DNA of 64,000 bases from Ancylobacter defluvii (GCF_018390605.1 NZ_JAHBGD010000024.1:1-64000), one strand, 5' to 3'. Positions 1 to 9,339 are shown, counted from the first letter of the stretch. Notes: generated from the letters alone by a model not told the origin. Program-made: numbers and translations.

Positions 1-49
1 CTATGAATCAGCGATTACCTCGGATGGGAATCCTGAATGTCGATCCGCT

Positions 50-379
50 CTAGGCGTCGGTCTCCATGACGATCCAGTCGAGATAATCCGGGTCGCCGCC
101 GGTCACCGGCAGCACCAGCACGCCGGGCGTCTCATAGGGATGGCGGGCGCGCACCGCCTGCGCCACCGCCTCGGCGAGGTCGGTTCGGGTCTTGAACAGC
201 ATCACCACCTCCTCGGCCCGCTCGATCTCGCCATGCCAGCGATAGAAGGAGATAATGCCCGGCAGGATGTTCACCGCCGCCGCCAGCCCGTCGGCGACGA
301 TGGCCCGCCCGGCAGCCTCGGCCTCGACGAGACCGGGCCATGTCGTATAGACCATCACCGTGCCGATCAGCGGCTCCAT
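50..379 (-). CDS. cutA: CutA1 divalent-cation tolerance protein
   Basis: A 109-residue protein of the CutA1 family, usual length for the family. CutA forms a very stable ferredoxin-like trimer and has been linked to copper and other divalent-cation tolerance, although its biochemical role is not settled. Visible family marks are the N-terminal VYTTWP strand, the block [21 protein letters not shown] and the HPYETP motif near residues 80-85. It is convergent with nothing on its 3' side: only 49 bases precede it in the window and no gene is seen there. Its 5' end faces the divergently transcribed NAD kinase, 30 bp away, so the two share a very short promoter region. Family assignment is firm; the physiological role is not. 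Confidence 0.93.
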   Translation of the reverse strand: MEPLIGTVMVYTTWPGLVEAEAAGRAIVADGLAAAVNILPGIISFYRWHGEIERAEEVVMLFKTRTDLAEAVAQAVRARHPYETPGVLVLPVTGGDPDYLDWIVMETDA

Positions 380-409
380 CTGTCATCCCTGCGTATCGGG
401 CTGTCCCGC

Positions 410-1231
410 ATGAACGAAGCCGCCCGCCCAGCCCCTTCTTCCGCTGCGGATGCTCCCGAAGCGGCAGCATATGGCCGAATCGCCTTTGTCGCGAGCGATG
501 CGGCGGATGCGGTGCGCGCGCGCAGCGAGCTCACCGCGATCTACGGCCATGTCGCGCCCGAGGATGCCGACATCGTGGTGGCCCTCGGCGGCGACGGCTT
601 CATGCTGCAGACGCTGCACCGCTTCCGCGATACCGGCATCCCGATCTACGGCATGAATCGCGGCTCGGTCGGCTTCCTGATGAACAGCTTCAAGCAGGAC
701 GACCTGCCGGCGCGCATCGCCGCCGCCCAGCGGGTGGTCATCCACCCGCTGCTGATGGAGGCCACCGACGTCAATGGCCGCGTCCACCGCGCCCCGGCGA
801 TCAACGAGGTATCGCTGATCCGCCAGTCCTATCAGGCGTCCAAGCTGCGCATCTCCATCGACGGCACCATGCGCATGGAGGAACTGGTCTGCGACGGCGT
901 GCTGGTCGCCACCCCGGCCGGCTCCACCGCCTACAACCTCTCCGCCCAGGGGCCGATCCTGCCGATCGGCACGCCGCTGCTGGCGCTCACCCCGATCTCC
1001 GCCTTCCGCCCGCGGCGCTGGCGCGGCGCGCTGGTGCCGGACCGCGCCCGCATCGACATCGCGGTGCTGGAATCCGACAAGCGCCCGGTCAACGCCACCG
1101 CCGATCATTATCAGGTGCTGAACGTGGTGGCGGTGCGCGCCCGGCTCGACCGCTCCTCGACGCTGACCATGCTGGTCGACCGCGATCATTCGATCGAGGA
1201 GCGCATCCTGCGCGAGCAGTTCGAGGTCTGA
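410..1231 (+). CDS. nadK: NAD kinase
   Basis: A 273-residue ATP-NAD kinase, which phosphorylates NAD to NADP in the cytoplasm. The signature GGDG lies at residues 60-63 within [10 protein letters not shown], followed by the Gly-rich [12 protein letters not shown] segment and the second conserved block [17 protein letters not shown]. The reading frame is open far upstream (to 140), but that part is the antisense of cutA. The ATG at 410 gives the family length and begins just after the divergent cutA start. The C terminus carries the usual [12 protein letters not shown] end. It ends 9 bp before the stop of the convergent DUF2336 gene. Confidence 0.95.
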   Translation: MNEAARPAPSSAADAPEAAAYGRIAFVASDAADAVRARSELTAIYGHVAPEDADIVVALGGDGFMLQTLHRFRDTGIPIYGMNRGSVGFLMNSFKQDDLPARIAAAQRVVIHPLLMEATDVNGRVHRAPAINEVSLIRQSYQASKLRISIDGTMRMEELVCDGVLVATPAGSTAYNLSAQGPILPIGTPLLALTPISAFRPRRWRGALVPDRARIDIAVLESDKRPVNATADHYQVLNVVAVRARLDRSSTLTMLVDRDHSIEERILREQFEV

Positions 1232-1240
1232 GGCCGCGCC

Positions 1241-2407
1241 TCACGCCGCCAGCGTCGTCCCGAGCTCGTCGACCGGTTCCTCGTCGCGCCAGCGTTCCAG
1301 CAGCGCCACCACCGGGTTGCGGGCGGCGGTCTCGCCGAGCCGCGCATATTGGTACAGCGCTTCCTCGACGATGCGCCGCTGCAGCCCGGCGGCGACGTCC
1401 TCGTCGTCGAGATAGGGCTCCTTCTGCAACAGGTGCAGCGCGCTGCGAAAAGCGGTGAAGGCGCCGTAGGGCAGGCCGAGGCGGTCATAGAGGATGCGGA
1501 ACGCGTCGCCGGAGCGATCGGCGGCCAGCGCCGCCACCCGGTCGATGGGGAGGCCGGTCAGCAACGCCACCATTTCCAGGAACAGCCGCATGCGGCCGGA
1601 AAGCAGCGCCTTCAGCACCGCGGCCGGCGTCAGCTCTCCCCGCTGCTGCAATTGCCCGGCAAGCGCGCGCAGGTCCGGCGCGGCACGCCCGACCATGGCG
1701 ACGACCGCCCGTTCGTGCGCCTCGCCCGTCGTCTCAAGCGCGGCTTGCTGCTCCGGCCCGGCTTCCTGCTCCGCCACCTCGCCCGCAGCATTGCGGCGGC
1801 CGCGCTCCACCACGAACACCGACAGCGCGTTGGCCACCGCGCGGATCAGCGCCTGATGCACGCCCGCCGGCAGGTCGCGCCGGGCCAGCAGCATCTCGCG
1901 CAACGCCGCCGCATGGCCGTGGCGGGCGACGATGCGGCCGAGCGCGAAGCCGGGCAGGTCGGCCGCCGGATTGCCGACCAGCGCCAGGCACGCCTCCTCG
2001 CCGGCGATCTCGGCAAGCGCGGCGGCGACCGGGGCGGTGACCGGAGTGCGCGCGGCGATGGCGGCGCGGCGGACCTCGCTGCCGGCCTCGGCCATCTCGA
2101 TCAGCTCGCATGCGTTCAGCACCGGCGAGCCGGCGAGCATCCGGAGCCCCGGTTCGCCGTCGAGTTCAGCGAGCCGCAAGGCGAGGTCGTCGGGAAGCCG
2201 GGGGTGGCGGCAGAGCGCCTCGGCAAGCGCCAGCCGCGCCGGCGGATAGGGATCCTGCGCGAGCACCGGCAGCGCCGCCTCGAAGCCGAGCGCGTCCACG
2301 CCGTCGAGTTCGCCGCGGGCATAGGCGCCGGCCAGCATCCCGAGGCCGCGACCGCGCTCCTCGTCGGAGACCGACTTCGCCCAGAGGAGATATTGATGCA
2401 CGATCAT
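1241..2407 (-). CDS. DUF2336 domain-containing protein
   Basis: A 388-residue protein that is almost wholly alpha-helical, with HEAT-like repeats rich in alanine and leucine (for example PARLALAEALCRHPRLPDDLALRLAEL). It matches the DUF2336 family, which is common in Hyphomicrobiales and has no established biochemical function. There is no signal peptide or membrane segment, so it is probably cytoplasmic. I chose the ATG at 2407 (MIVHQYLLWAK) because a GGAGG sequence sits five bases before it; the frame runs open a further 13 codons upstream. It is convergent with nadK with a 9 bp gap. Confidence 0.8.
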   Translation of the reverse strand: MIVHQYLLWAKSVSDEERGRGLGMLAGAYARGELDGVDALGFEAALPVLAQDPYPPARLALAEALCRHPRLPDDLALRLAELDGEPGLRMLAGSPVLNACELIEMAEAGSEVRRAAIAARTPVTAPVAAALAEIAGEEACLALVGNPAADLPGFALGRIVARHGHAAALREMLLARRDLPAGVHQALIRAVANALSVFVVERGRRNAAGEVAEQEAGPEQQAALETTGEAHERAVVAMVGRAAPDLRALAGQLQQRGELTPAAVLKALLSGRMRLFLEMVALLTGLPIDRVAALAADRSGDAFRILYDRLGLPYGAFTAFRSALHLLQKEPYLDDEDVAAGLQRRIVEEALYQYARLGETAARNPVVALLERWRDEEPVDELGTTLAA

Positions 2408-2514
2408 GCCCACCTCCATCCGCCTGCCGGAGGGGGATTGGAGCACACCGGCATTAAGAATTCGTTGACCATGAATGGCAGGCGCCGGTTAACCCTGTCC
2501 GGCGCAGCCGGGCT

Positions 2515-2590
2515 GTCGCGGAGTCCGCAGTCGCGGAGTCCGGTCGCTGGAGCCCCCAGTCGCCGGAACGCTCAGTCGCCGGAGCCCTCG
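2515..2590. repeat. Degenerate 13-16 bp tandem repeat
   Basis: Five imperfect units that all begin GTCGC(G/C/T)GGA are found at 2515, 2530, 2543, 2559 and 2575. The array spans the stop codon (2572-2574) and last codons of the secreted-protein gene and runs into its 3' flank. The unit is close to a codon multiple but varies in length, so it is probably a decayed minisatellite. Confidence 0.6.
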
Positions 2591-3726
2591 GGCGCCGCGG
2601 CCTGCTCGCCCACCAGCACGTCCACCCGCGTGTCCGAGCCGGATTCGACGTTGAAGGTCTTGGTGAAGGTCTTGCCGTCATAGCGCACCAGCGCGGTGTA
2701 TTCGCCCTCCGCCAGCACGAAGGCCGGCGTCGGCACCGACGAATCCTTGATCGAGTCGCCGCCCGGCGTCAGCACCGACCATTGCGTGCCCGAGAGCGGC
2801 GCCCCGCCGGCCTGCGCCACCAGCTGCAGGGTGATCTCGGCAGCGCGGTGATGCAGCGTGGCGTCGGTCACCTTGCCGGGCTGCACCGCAATGTCGGCCT
2901 GCAACACCGCATTGCCCTCGCCATAGGTGGAAACCACGTAATACTCGCCGGCCGGCAGCACCACGAGGCTGCCCGGCTCGGCGCCGCGATAGAACGGGCG
3001 GCTGGCGGCGCGCCCTTGCAGGAAGCTGCCCTCGAAGATGTCGTAGCTGACCTTGGAGGCCGGGATCGGCTTGTCGCCGACATCGCTCTGCAGCATCACC
3101 CCGCCGGCGGGAATGGTGATCTGCTCGCGGCGGGAATCCTCGCCGACCACGATGCGGCGGGCGACGCTGGCAAGGCCGTAGGAGACATGCACCACATAGC
3201 CGCCGGGCGAGAGGAAGAACACCGGCGCCGGCTCGGCCGCCTCGGCGACCAGCGGATAGGCGCCCGAGGCTTCCGGCCGGTCGTCGAACACCCGCCAGAC
3301 CACTCCGCGCGGGATCTGCGGCAGGTTGGCGCCGAAGCGGGCGCTCATGCCGATCGCCGCCTTGCCGGCCGGCGGCTGCGGCAGGATGGTGTGCGGGTCG
3401 CCCGCCGTGCCGGCCGCCGCTGCCGGCGCGGGCCCCTTGGCGGGGGCGGCGGGCGCCGGCGTCTGCGGCGCCAGCCGCCGCGGCGCGCCGACGCCCGGCG
3501 CCTGGTTGCCGATGAACGGCATCGACTGCGCCAGCGAGCCGGAGGAAAACACCGAGGCATCGCCGCCGCCGCTGCCCGCCCCATCGCTGTCCGCCATCGC
3601 CGCGAAGGCGGAGGGCGAGGCCAGGCACAGCGCCGTCAGCAGCGCCGCCAGCAGCGCGCCCGGCCGCATGCCGGCGCGGCGCGAAAAGGTGGGGTAGCGG
3701 GCGAAGCGGGAGGGGGTCGCGAACAT
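2572..3726 (-). CDS. Secreted protein of unknown function
   Basis: A 384-residue exported protein. A hydrophobic signal peptide is visible around residues 20-43 (GALLAALLTALCLASPSAFA, then AM). The frame opens with MFATPSRF, but the ATG at residue 20 (MRPGALLA, position 3669) gives a more typical signal peptide and is an equally good start. After a Pro/Ala-rich linker at about residues 85-110 the protein consists of repeated beta-strand-like segments ending in GEYYVVSTYG, GEYTALVRYDG and similar, which resemble carboxypeptidase-regulatory or PEGA-like beta domains. No catalytic residues are recognised. The 3' end lies in a decayed tandem repeat. The 173 bp to the divergent nitroreductase gene hold the promoters of both. 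Confidence 0.7.
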   Translation of the reverse strand: MFATPSRFARYPTFSRRAGMRPGALLAALLTALCLASPSAFAAMADSDGAGSGGGDASVFSSGSLAQSMPFIGNQAPGVGAPRRLAPQTPAPAAPAKGPAPAAAAGTAGDPHTILPQPPAGKAAIGMSARFGANLPQIPRGVVWRVFDDRPEASGAYPLVAEAAEPAPVFFLSPGGYVVHVSYGLASVARRIVVGEDSRREQITIPAGGVMLQSDVGDKPIPASKVSYDIFEGSFLQGRAASRPFYRGAEPGSLVVLPAGEYYVVSTYGEGNAVLQADIAVQPGKVTDATLHHRAAEITLQLVAQAGGAPLSGTQWSVLTPGGDSIKDSSVPTPAFVLAEGEYTALVRYDGKTFTKTFNVESGSDTRVDVLVGEQAAAPEGSGD

Positions 3727-3899
3727 GGCCTCTTGGTGCCCGCGAACAAGGGCAAATTCAAGTCCCGCGCATCGCCGCCTGCCAATGGCGCTGCGGCGCG
3801 CGGCAAATTGAAAACGCTGACGCTGCGTCGCGCCCGCCCCGCCCCTTGGCCCGGCCTCCCGTCGCGTGCTAGGCGCAGGAGCGACAGGGGAACATCGCC

Positions 3900-4508
3900 A
3901 TGACGACTACCTCCACGACGACCTCCACGACGGCCTCCATCACCGCTCCCGACGCATTGCGGCTGCTCAAGCTGCGCAAGAGCCCGAAAATCTTCGACAT
4001 CGTCGCCCCCGGCCCGAAGCCGGCGGAGATCGACGAGATGCTCACCATCGCCTCGCGGGTGCCGGATCACGGCAAGCTGGCACCGTGGCGCTTCGTCGTC
4101 TTCGAGGGCGAGGGACGCGAGCGGGCGGGCGAGCTCATCGCCGCCGTGTTCCGGCAGGACGTTCCCGAGGCCGATGCCGACCGGGTGGCCATCGAGCACA
4201 GCCGGCTCTCGCGGGCGCCGCTGGTCATCGCCGTGGTGTCGAAGGCCACCCCGCATGTGAAGATCCCGGAATGGGAGCAATTGCTGTCCGGCGCCGCCGC
4301 CTGCACGCTGCTGGTGCTGGCGGCCAACGCGCTCGGCTATGTCGCGACCTGGCTCACCGAATGGTACGCCTATGATGCCCGCGTGCGCACCGCGCTCGGC
4401 CTGTCGGCGGAGGAGCGCATCGTCGGCTTCGTGCATATCGGCACGCTGGCCCGTCCGCAGGAGGACCGTCCCCGCCCGGCGCTCGCCGACATCGCCACCC
4501 GCTTCTGA
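3900..4508 (+). CDS. Nitroreductase family protein (YdjA-like)
   Basis: A 202-residue FMN-dependent nitroreductase-fold protein. Family marks are the RKSPKIFD FMN-phosphate-binding start near residue 26, the SRVPDHGKLAPWRFVV block near residues 52-67, and the GWxxT-like WLTEWYAYD segment followed by IVGFVHIGT. It resembles the small single-domain YdjA group more than the NfsA/NfsB group. The first 13 residues are almost only Thr and Ser, coded by near-repeated ACG-ACC-TCC codons, and lie outside the fold. A flavin reductase gene follows nine bases later, so the two are likely co-transcribed and could form a reductase/flavin-supply pair. The substrate cannot be read from the sequence. Confidence 0.85.
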   Translation: MTTTSTTTSTTASITAPDALRLLKLRKSPKIFDIVAPGPKPAEIDEMLTIASRVPDHGKLAPWRFVVFEGEGRERAGELIAAVFRQDVPEADADRVAIEHSRLSRAPLVIAVVSKATPHVKIPEWEQLLSGAAACTLLVLAANALGYVATWLTEWYAYDARVRTALGLSAEERIVGFVHIGTLARPQEDRPRPALADIATRF

Positions 4509-4517
4509 GAGGCCGCG

Positions 4518-5141
4518 ATGTTCTACGCACCGACCGGGCGCGACCACGCCCTGCTGCCGCACAATCCGCTGAAGGCCATCGTCGCCCCGCGCCCGATCGG
4601 CTGGATTTCCAGCCTGTCGCCGGCCGGTGTCGCCAATCTCGCCCCGTATTCCTTCTTCAACCTGGTGAGCGAGAGCCCGGACATCGTCATGTTCTCCTCC
4701 TCCGGGGTGAAGGACACGGTGCGCAACATCCTCGACACCGGCGAGTTCGTCTGCAACCTCGCCACCCACCCGCTGTTGGCGCAGGTGAACCTCACCTCGG
4801 CGGTGCTGCCGCGCGAGGAGAGCGAGTTCGATCTCGCCGGCCTCGCCCGCGCGCCCTCGCACCTCGTAAAGCCGCCGCGGGTCGCCGCCAGCCCCTGCGC
4901 GCTGGAATGCGTGCTGGTCGAGGCCCGCGAGCTGGTCGGCCGCTCCGGTGCCGCCACCGGCCACTGGCTGGTGTTCGGCGAGATCGTCGGCATCCACATC
5001 GACGAGGCCTTCGTCGAAGACGGCATCCTGCGCATCGAGAAGCTCAATTCCCTCGCCCGCTGCGGCTATTTCGACTACGCCGCCGTCGAGGAGGTCCACA
5101 CGCTGCCGCGTCCGGGCGGCCAGTCGTTCACGAGCGCCTGA
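4518..5141 (+). CDS. Flavin reductase family protein (FMN-binding split barrel)
   Basis: A 207-residue protein with the split-barrel flavin-binding fold of the DIM6/NTAB flavin reductase-like group. Recognisable elements are PRPIGWISSLSPAGVANLAPYSFFNLVS near residues 23-50, which binds FMN, and the segment FVCNLATHPLLAQVNLTSA. The family uses NAD(P)H and FMN or acts as an FMN-dependent oxidoreductase on its own. Start ATG at 4518 follows a GAGAGG sequence. It is the second gene of a pair with the nitroreductase-family gene (9 bp apart). Confidence 0.85.
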   Translation: MFYAPTGRDHALLPHNPLKAIVAPRPIGWISSLSPAGVANLAPYSFFNLVSESPDIVMFSSSGVKDTVRNILDTGEFVCNLATHPLLAQVNLTSAVLPREESEFDLAGLARAPSHLVKPPRVAASPCALECVLVEARELVGRSGAATGHWLVFGEIVGIHIDEAFVEDGILRIEKLNSLARCGYFDYAAVEEVHTLPRPGGQSFTSA

Positions 5142-5192
5142 GCACGGGCGAAAGTCGATCACGTCCACCTGAAGTCGTGAATATTTATGGCA

Positions 5193-5238
5193 AACGATTC
5201 GTTAAGGTGAATGTCGCAACGTGTCGTCGCAACGTGTC
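5193..5238. repeat. Palindrome plus tandem 13-mer upstream of L,D-transpeptidase
   Basis: AACGATTCGTT (5193-5203) is a perfect palindrome containing the CcrM methylation sequence GATTC. Ten bases later GTCGCAACGTGTC occurs twice head to tail (5213-5225 and 5226-5238). The stretch is AT-richer than its surroundings and lies about 85-130 bp before the gene start, so it is a plausible promoter/operator region. Confidence 0.45.
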
Positions 5239-5321
5239 TTGGACAGGCCGCTGCGATTCGGGATTTTACGGGGAACGAAGCGCCGGCCATCCAGGCGCTT
5301 CGTGCGGGAGACAAGCGGACC

Positions 5322-6020
5322 ATGCCGTCCATAGATCGTCGCGTTCTACTTTCCGGCCTGTCCATGGCCGGGCTTTCCTTGGCGCTCGCCGGGTGCAAGA
5401 GCACCCAGACCGCGTCCGCCCCCGAGCCGGCGCTGCCGGCGATGTCCTTCGCCCCCACGCCCAGCTATGGCGCGGCGCAGGACCGCTTCCCGGTGGCCGC
5501 CTTCGATACGTCGAGCATCAACCCGGTCTATCTGCGCCGGCAGGTGCCCTATGACGGCAAGCAGGCGCCCGGCACCATCGTCATCGATCCCAAGAATCAC
5601 TTCCTCTATCTGGTGCAGCCCGGCGGCACGGCGATCCGCTACGGCGTCGGCGTCGGCAAGGAAGGCTTCGGCTGGTCGGGCACCGCCACCATCAATTCCA
5701 AGCAGGAATGGCCGGACTGGTACCCGCCGGCGGAGATGATCGCCCGCCGCCCGGACATCAAGCCGCAGCTCACCAAGCTGCAGAGCGGCATCGGCGTGCC
5801 CGGCGGCCTCGCCAACCCGCTCGGCGCGCGGGCGATGTATCTGTGGCAGAACAACAAGGACACGCTCTACCGCATCCACGGCACGCTGGAGCCGAAGACC
5901 ATCGGCACCAACGTCTCCTCCGGCTGCATCCGCATGATCAACCAGGACGCCATGGACCTCTACAACCGCGTGCCGGTCGGCACCAAGGTGGTGGTGCTGG
6001 GCTCCGGCGCGCAGGTCTGA
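5322..6020 (+). CDS. Lipoprotein L,D-transpeptidase (YkuD family)
   Basis: A 232-residue enzyme that makes 3-3 peptidoglycan cross-links or attaches outer-membrane proteins to peptidoglycan in the periplasm. The N terminus has a lipoprotein signal with lipobox LAGC (lipidated Cys at residue 25), preceded by a twin-arginine-like RR. The YkuD active site is complete: His186 in YRIHGTLEP and catalytic Cys202 in SSGCIRM. The ATG at 5322 is preferred because it gives the signal peptide directly and has a GCGGGAG ribosome-binding site; the frame opens 37 codons earlier. The family is multi-copy in Hyphomicrobiales, so the precise role cannot be assigned. Confidence 0.92.
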   Translation: MPSIDRRVLLSGLSMAGLSLALAGCKSTQTASAPEPALPAMSFAPTPSYGAAQDRFPVAAFDTSSINPVYLRRQVPYDGKQAPGTIVIDPKNHFLYLVQPGGTAIRYGVGVGKEGFGWSGTATINSKQEWPDWYPPAEMIARRPDIKPQLTKLQSGIGVPGGLANPLGARAMYLWQNNKDTLYRIHGTLEPKTIGTNVSSGCIRMINQDAMDLYNRVPVGTKVVVLGSGAQV

Positions 6021-6425
6021 GATCGACCCTCCCGCCGCCTGAAGCAAGGCGGCGGCTCCCTCTCCCCGACGGGGAGAGGGTCGGGGTGACGCGCACGACC
6101 CTCGCGGTCGCGCGCCCCGGCTAAGCTTTTCCCCCGGCTAAGCCTGCCGCTCCTGCGCTTGTCGTGCCTGCGCTTGCCGCGGCACCGCTCCTCCCCGTCC
6201 GCTCCGCGAGCCGCCTCTCCGCCGAAGCCGAGACCTGCCTCGCCTTCCGCCGCGCCCACAACCCGGCAACAGCCGGCTTCGGCCACGCAGAGGATGGGGC
6301 TTTTGCCGCCGCCCCGCCGGTGACCGCGTTTTCAGCGCTCCTCCCTCCGCATTACGCTTGCTGCCTGCCGGCCCCAATGCGACCTTGCCCTTTGCGAATC
6401 CGTCGCGACCGGGGAAAGACGCGCC
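6021..6425. other. Non-coding region with two hairpins
   Basis: 405 bp between the L,D-transpeptidase and parA genes. It begins with a 9-bp perfect hairpin (arms 6032-6040 and 6047-6055) placed 11 bases after the stop codon, a likely terminator without a U-tract, followed by a repeat-family palindrome (listed separately). The remainder, rich in GCC/GCTT runs, has no ORF I can support, although several frames stay open by chance. Confidence 0.6.
6058..6117. repeat. Dispersed extragenic palindrome, copy 1
   Basis: CCCTCTCCCC (6058-6067) and GGGGAGAGGG (6071-6080) form a perfect 10-bp stem with loop GAC, followed by TCGGGGTGA and a second smaller inverted pair (CCCTCGCGG...). Copy 2 near 18909 has the same core stem and the same TCGG(G)TGA follow-on. 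This type of mosaic intergenic repeat is frequent in Hyphomicrobiales genomes. Confidence 0.6.
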
Positions 6426-7067
6426 ATGGCCGGCCGGATCATCACCATCGCCCAGCAGAAGGGCGGCTCGGGCAAGACCACGCTCGCCGCCCACCTTGCG
6501 GTGGCGCTGGCGCTTGACGGCGTGCGCGTCGCCCTGCTCGACTGCGATCCGCAGGGCAGCCTCGGCGAATGGTTCGAGCGGCGCGAGAGCAGCCTTGGCG
6601 AAGCCGGCACCGGCCTCGATTTCCGCACCGCTTCCGGCTGGGGCGCCCGGCGCGAGGCCCGCAGCCTCGCCCGCGACTACGACTTCGTCGTCATCGACAC
6701 CCCGCCGAAATCCGACATCGAATCCCGCCCGGCCATCGAGGCGGCCAGCCTGGTCGCCGTGCCGGTGCAGCCAACCCCGGTCGATCTGTGGGCGACGCAG
6801 GCGACGCTGGAAATGATCGCCAAGGAAGGCACGCCGTCCCTCCTCGTCATCAACCGCGTTCTGCCCCGCGTCGCGCTGACGCAGGAGATCGCCGAAGCCA
6901 TCCAAGCGCTCGGCCATCCGGCGGCGGAGAGCCGGCTCGGCAACCGTGTCGCCTTCGCCGCCTCCATGGGCGCGGGCCGCACCATTCAGGAGACGGCGCC
7001 GGGCTCCAAGGGCGCGGCGGAGGTGCAGGCGCTCGCCGCCGAGATCCATCGGTTCATCGGCCCGTGA
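6426..7067 (+). CDS. ParA/MinD-family ATPase
   Basis: A 213-residue P-loop ATPase of the ParA superfamily. The deviant Walker A KGGSGKTT is at residues 12-19, the LLDCDPQGS switch I region at about residues 36-44, and Walker B DYDFVVIDTPP near residues 80-90. The short length and lack of an N-terminal DNA-binding domain put it with the small ParA (class Ib or orphan) proteins. No parB partner or parS-like repeat lies next to it, so it is probably not a plasmid-type partition locus; small orphan ParAs position other cell components. It stands alone between two intergenic regions. Confidence 0.85.
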   Translation: MAGRIITIAQQKGGSGKTTLAAHLAVALALDGVRVALLDCDPQGSLGEWFERRESSLGEAGTGLDFRTASGWGARREARSLARDYDFVVIDTPPKSDIESRPAIEAASLVAVPVQPTPVDLWATQATLEMIAKEGTPSLLVINRVLPRVALTQEIAEAIQALGHPAAESRLGNRVAFAASMGAGRTIQETAPGSKGAAEVQALAAEIHRFIGP

Positions 7068-7281
7068 CCTATCGTCATACCACGTCGCCCCGCCGGCTGC
7101 CGTGAAAATGCCCGCGGGCGGTTGACGCGCGCCGCTCCAGCCGGCAATCAGAACCATGTGTGCGCGCGGCAAGTCTCTGTTCACCCTATTCTTCTAGCTT
7201 GCCGGGAAATGGAGATGGGCCCCGTACGGGCCGCCCCGTGATCCCGCCCGGGTTCGCGGCCAGCTACGACGGGTTAAGAGG

Positions 7282-9339
7282 GTGGCGTTGCAGGGGAACC
7301 GGACCGCAGGACAGAAGAGGTTTCGGCTGGCGGTCATGCTGGTCGCTTTCGTTGCGCCGCAGGCCCTGCTCGCCGCATCGCCGGCACTCGCCCAATCGAC
7401 GCAAACGCCGTCTTCGTCGCCCGCTTCCGGCACCGCCGCCCAGCCGGCGACCCAGCCGACCAACGAGGCGCCGCAATCCGGCCTGCTTGGGCCGATCCTC
7501 GATCTGTTCAACCCCTCGCGCGTCGCCGCCCGCGAGCCGCCGACCATCGACGCCACGCCCTATAATCTCAGCTTCGAGGTGAAATCGACCGACCGCGACG
7601 TGCGCAGCGCCGTCGAGGACGCCTCCAATCTGGAGCGGCTGAAGGCCCGCCCGCCGGCCGGCGCCGCCGGGCTGATCCGCCGCGCCCTGTCGGACGGGCC
7701 GGCGATCAACGCCGCGCTTTATTCCATCGGCTATTACGGCAGCAACATCCGCATCACCGTGGCCGGCAATTCCCCCGACGCGCCGAATATCTTCGACATC
7801 GTCGAGACGTCGCGCAAGCGCGGCCCGGTGCCGGTGGTGGTCACGGTCGATCCCGGCCCGCTGTTCCATTTCGGCCGCATCGCCATTCTCGACGCCAACA
7901 CGCGGCGCCCGCTGCCCGACGCGCCGAGCCTCGCCAGCCTGGGGCTGCAGCCGGGCGAGCCGGCGCTCGCCACCACGGTGGTGCGCAGCGAGACGGTGCT
8001 GACCAATCACTGGCGCGATGCCGGCCATCCCTTCGCCCGCGTGGTCGACAAGGACGTGGTCGCCGACCACGCCGTGCGCCAGCTCGACGTCAGCTTCTAT
8101 GTCGAGCCCGGCCCGCGCGCCACTTTCGGCCGCTTCAGCGTCAACGGCGCCGATTTCCTCACGCCGCGCTTCATCGAGGACCGCATCGACATCGCCCCCG
8201 GCACCCCCTATTCGCCGGATGTGCTGAACCGGCTGCGCCGGCGGCTGCTGGAATATGAATCCATCGCCAGCGTGCGGATCATCGAGGCCGACCATCTCGA
8301 TCCCGACGGCTCGCTGCCGATCACCATCGAGGTATCGCCCCGCAAGCCGCATTATATCGGCTTCTCGGCGAGCTATTCCTCCACCGACGGCTCGGCGATC
8401 AACGGCTATTGGGGGGCGCGCAACCTGTTCGGCGGCGGCGAAACCCTGCGCCTCGACGCCCAGGTCTCCTGGTTCGGCCAGAAGTCCGACGCGGTGCCGG
8501 ACGCCGATCCGTTCGGCTACAAGGTCGCAGCCACCTTCATGAAGCCGGGCATCATCACCGCCCGCGACGATCTCCTCGCCTCGGCGGCGGTGCTGCGCGA
8601 GGTCACTAACGCCTATGTGCGCGAGGCCGGCACCTTCCTCGCCGGCATCCGCCACCGCTTCAACGACGAGGCCTCGCTGCAGATCAGCATCGATCTCGAA
8701 CAGTCGCGGGTGGAGGACACCACCGGCATCAACGATTATTTCATCGCCGGCGTGCCGTTCGAGTTCAACTACGACAACACCGACAACCGGCTCGACCCGT
8801 CCAAGGGCATCCGCTTCACCGGCATTGCCGAGCCCTTCGCCCAGCTCGGCGATGCCAATGGCGTGCCGACGCTGCTCAATGCCCGCTTCTCGACCTATTA
8901 CGCGCTCGACGAGGCCAAGAAATACATCCTCGCCGGTCGCGTCGCCGCTGGCAGCATGCTCGGTGCCGATCTGTACGACATCCCGCCGCAGCGGCGTTTC
9001 TATGTCGGCGGCGGCGGCTCGCTGCGCGGCTATGACTACCAGTCCGCCTCGCCGCGCAACGAGGACGGCATCATCATCGGCGGCCGTTCCTATTTCGAGG
9101 CCTCCTTCGAGGCGCGCATCCGGGTCACCGACAGCATCGGCGTGGTGCCGTTCTTCGACATGGGTTCGGCCTTCGCCAGCGAAGCGCCGGATTTCGATGA
9201 GATGAAGTATTCGGCCGGCATCGGCCTTCGCTACTACACCGCGATCGGTCCGTTGCGGTTCGACGTCGCCTTCCCGCTCAATCCGGGGCCGGACGACGGC
9301 AGCTACGGCATCTATGTCAGCTTGGGGCAGGCCTTCTGA
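7282..9339 (+). CDS. tamA: Autotransporter assembly outer-membrane protein TamA
   Basis: A 685-residue Omp85-family protein. After a signal peptide (VMLVAFVAPQALLAASPALAQ, residues 18-38) come POTRA-like segments up to about residue 340, then a 16-strand barrel domain that includes the conserved RFYVGGGGSLRGYDYQ block (about residues 572-587) and ends in phenylalanine, as outer-membrane barrels do. With TamB it forms a module that inserts proteins, and probably moves lipids, at the outer membrane. The frame has GTG at 7282 and TTG at 7288; the AAGAGG before them is better spaced for TTG, so the true start may be 7288. The stop overlaps the tamB start (TGATG). Confidence 0.92.
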   Translation: MALQGNRTAGQKRFRLAVMLVAFVAPQALLAASPALAQSTQTPSSSPASGTAAQPATQPTNEAPQSGLLGPILDLFNPSRVAAREPPTIDATPYNLSFEVKSTDRDVRSAVEDASNLERLKARPPAGAAGLIRRALSDGPAINAALYSIGYYGSNIRITVAGNSPDAPNIFDIVETSRKRGPVPVVVTVDPGPLFHFGRIAILDANTRRPLPDAPSLASLGLQPGEPALATTVVRSETVLTNHWRDAGHPFARVVDKDVVADHAVRQLDVSFYVEPGPRATFGRFSVNGADFLTPRFIEDRIDIAPGTPYSPDVLNRLRRRLLEYESIASVRIIEADHLDPDGSLPITIEVSPRKPHYIGFSASYSSTDGSAINGYWGARNLFGGGETLRLDAQVSWFGQKSDAVPDADPFGYKVAATFMKPGIITARDDLLASAAVLREVTNAYVREAGTFLAGIRHRFNDEASLQISIDLEQSRVEDTTGINDYFIAGVPFEFNYDNTDNRLDPSKGIRFTGIAEPFAQLGDANGVPTLLNARFSTYYALDEAKKYILAGRVAAGSMLGADLYDIPPQRRFYVGGGGSLRGYDYQSASPRNEDGIIIGGRSYFEASFEARIRVTDSIGVVPFFDMGSAFASEAPDFDEMKYSAGIGLRYYTAIGPLRFDVAFPLNPGPDDGSYGIYVSLGQAF

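Noticed and set aside
6138..7184. A 348-codon minus-strand frame opposite parA
   Set aside because: Antisense to the ParA-type ATPase, which has intact Walker motifs.
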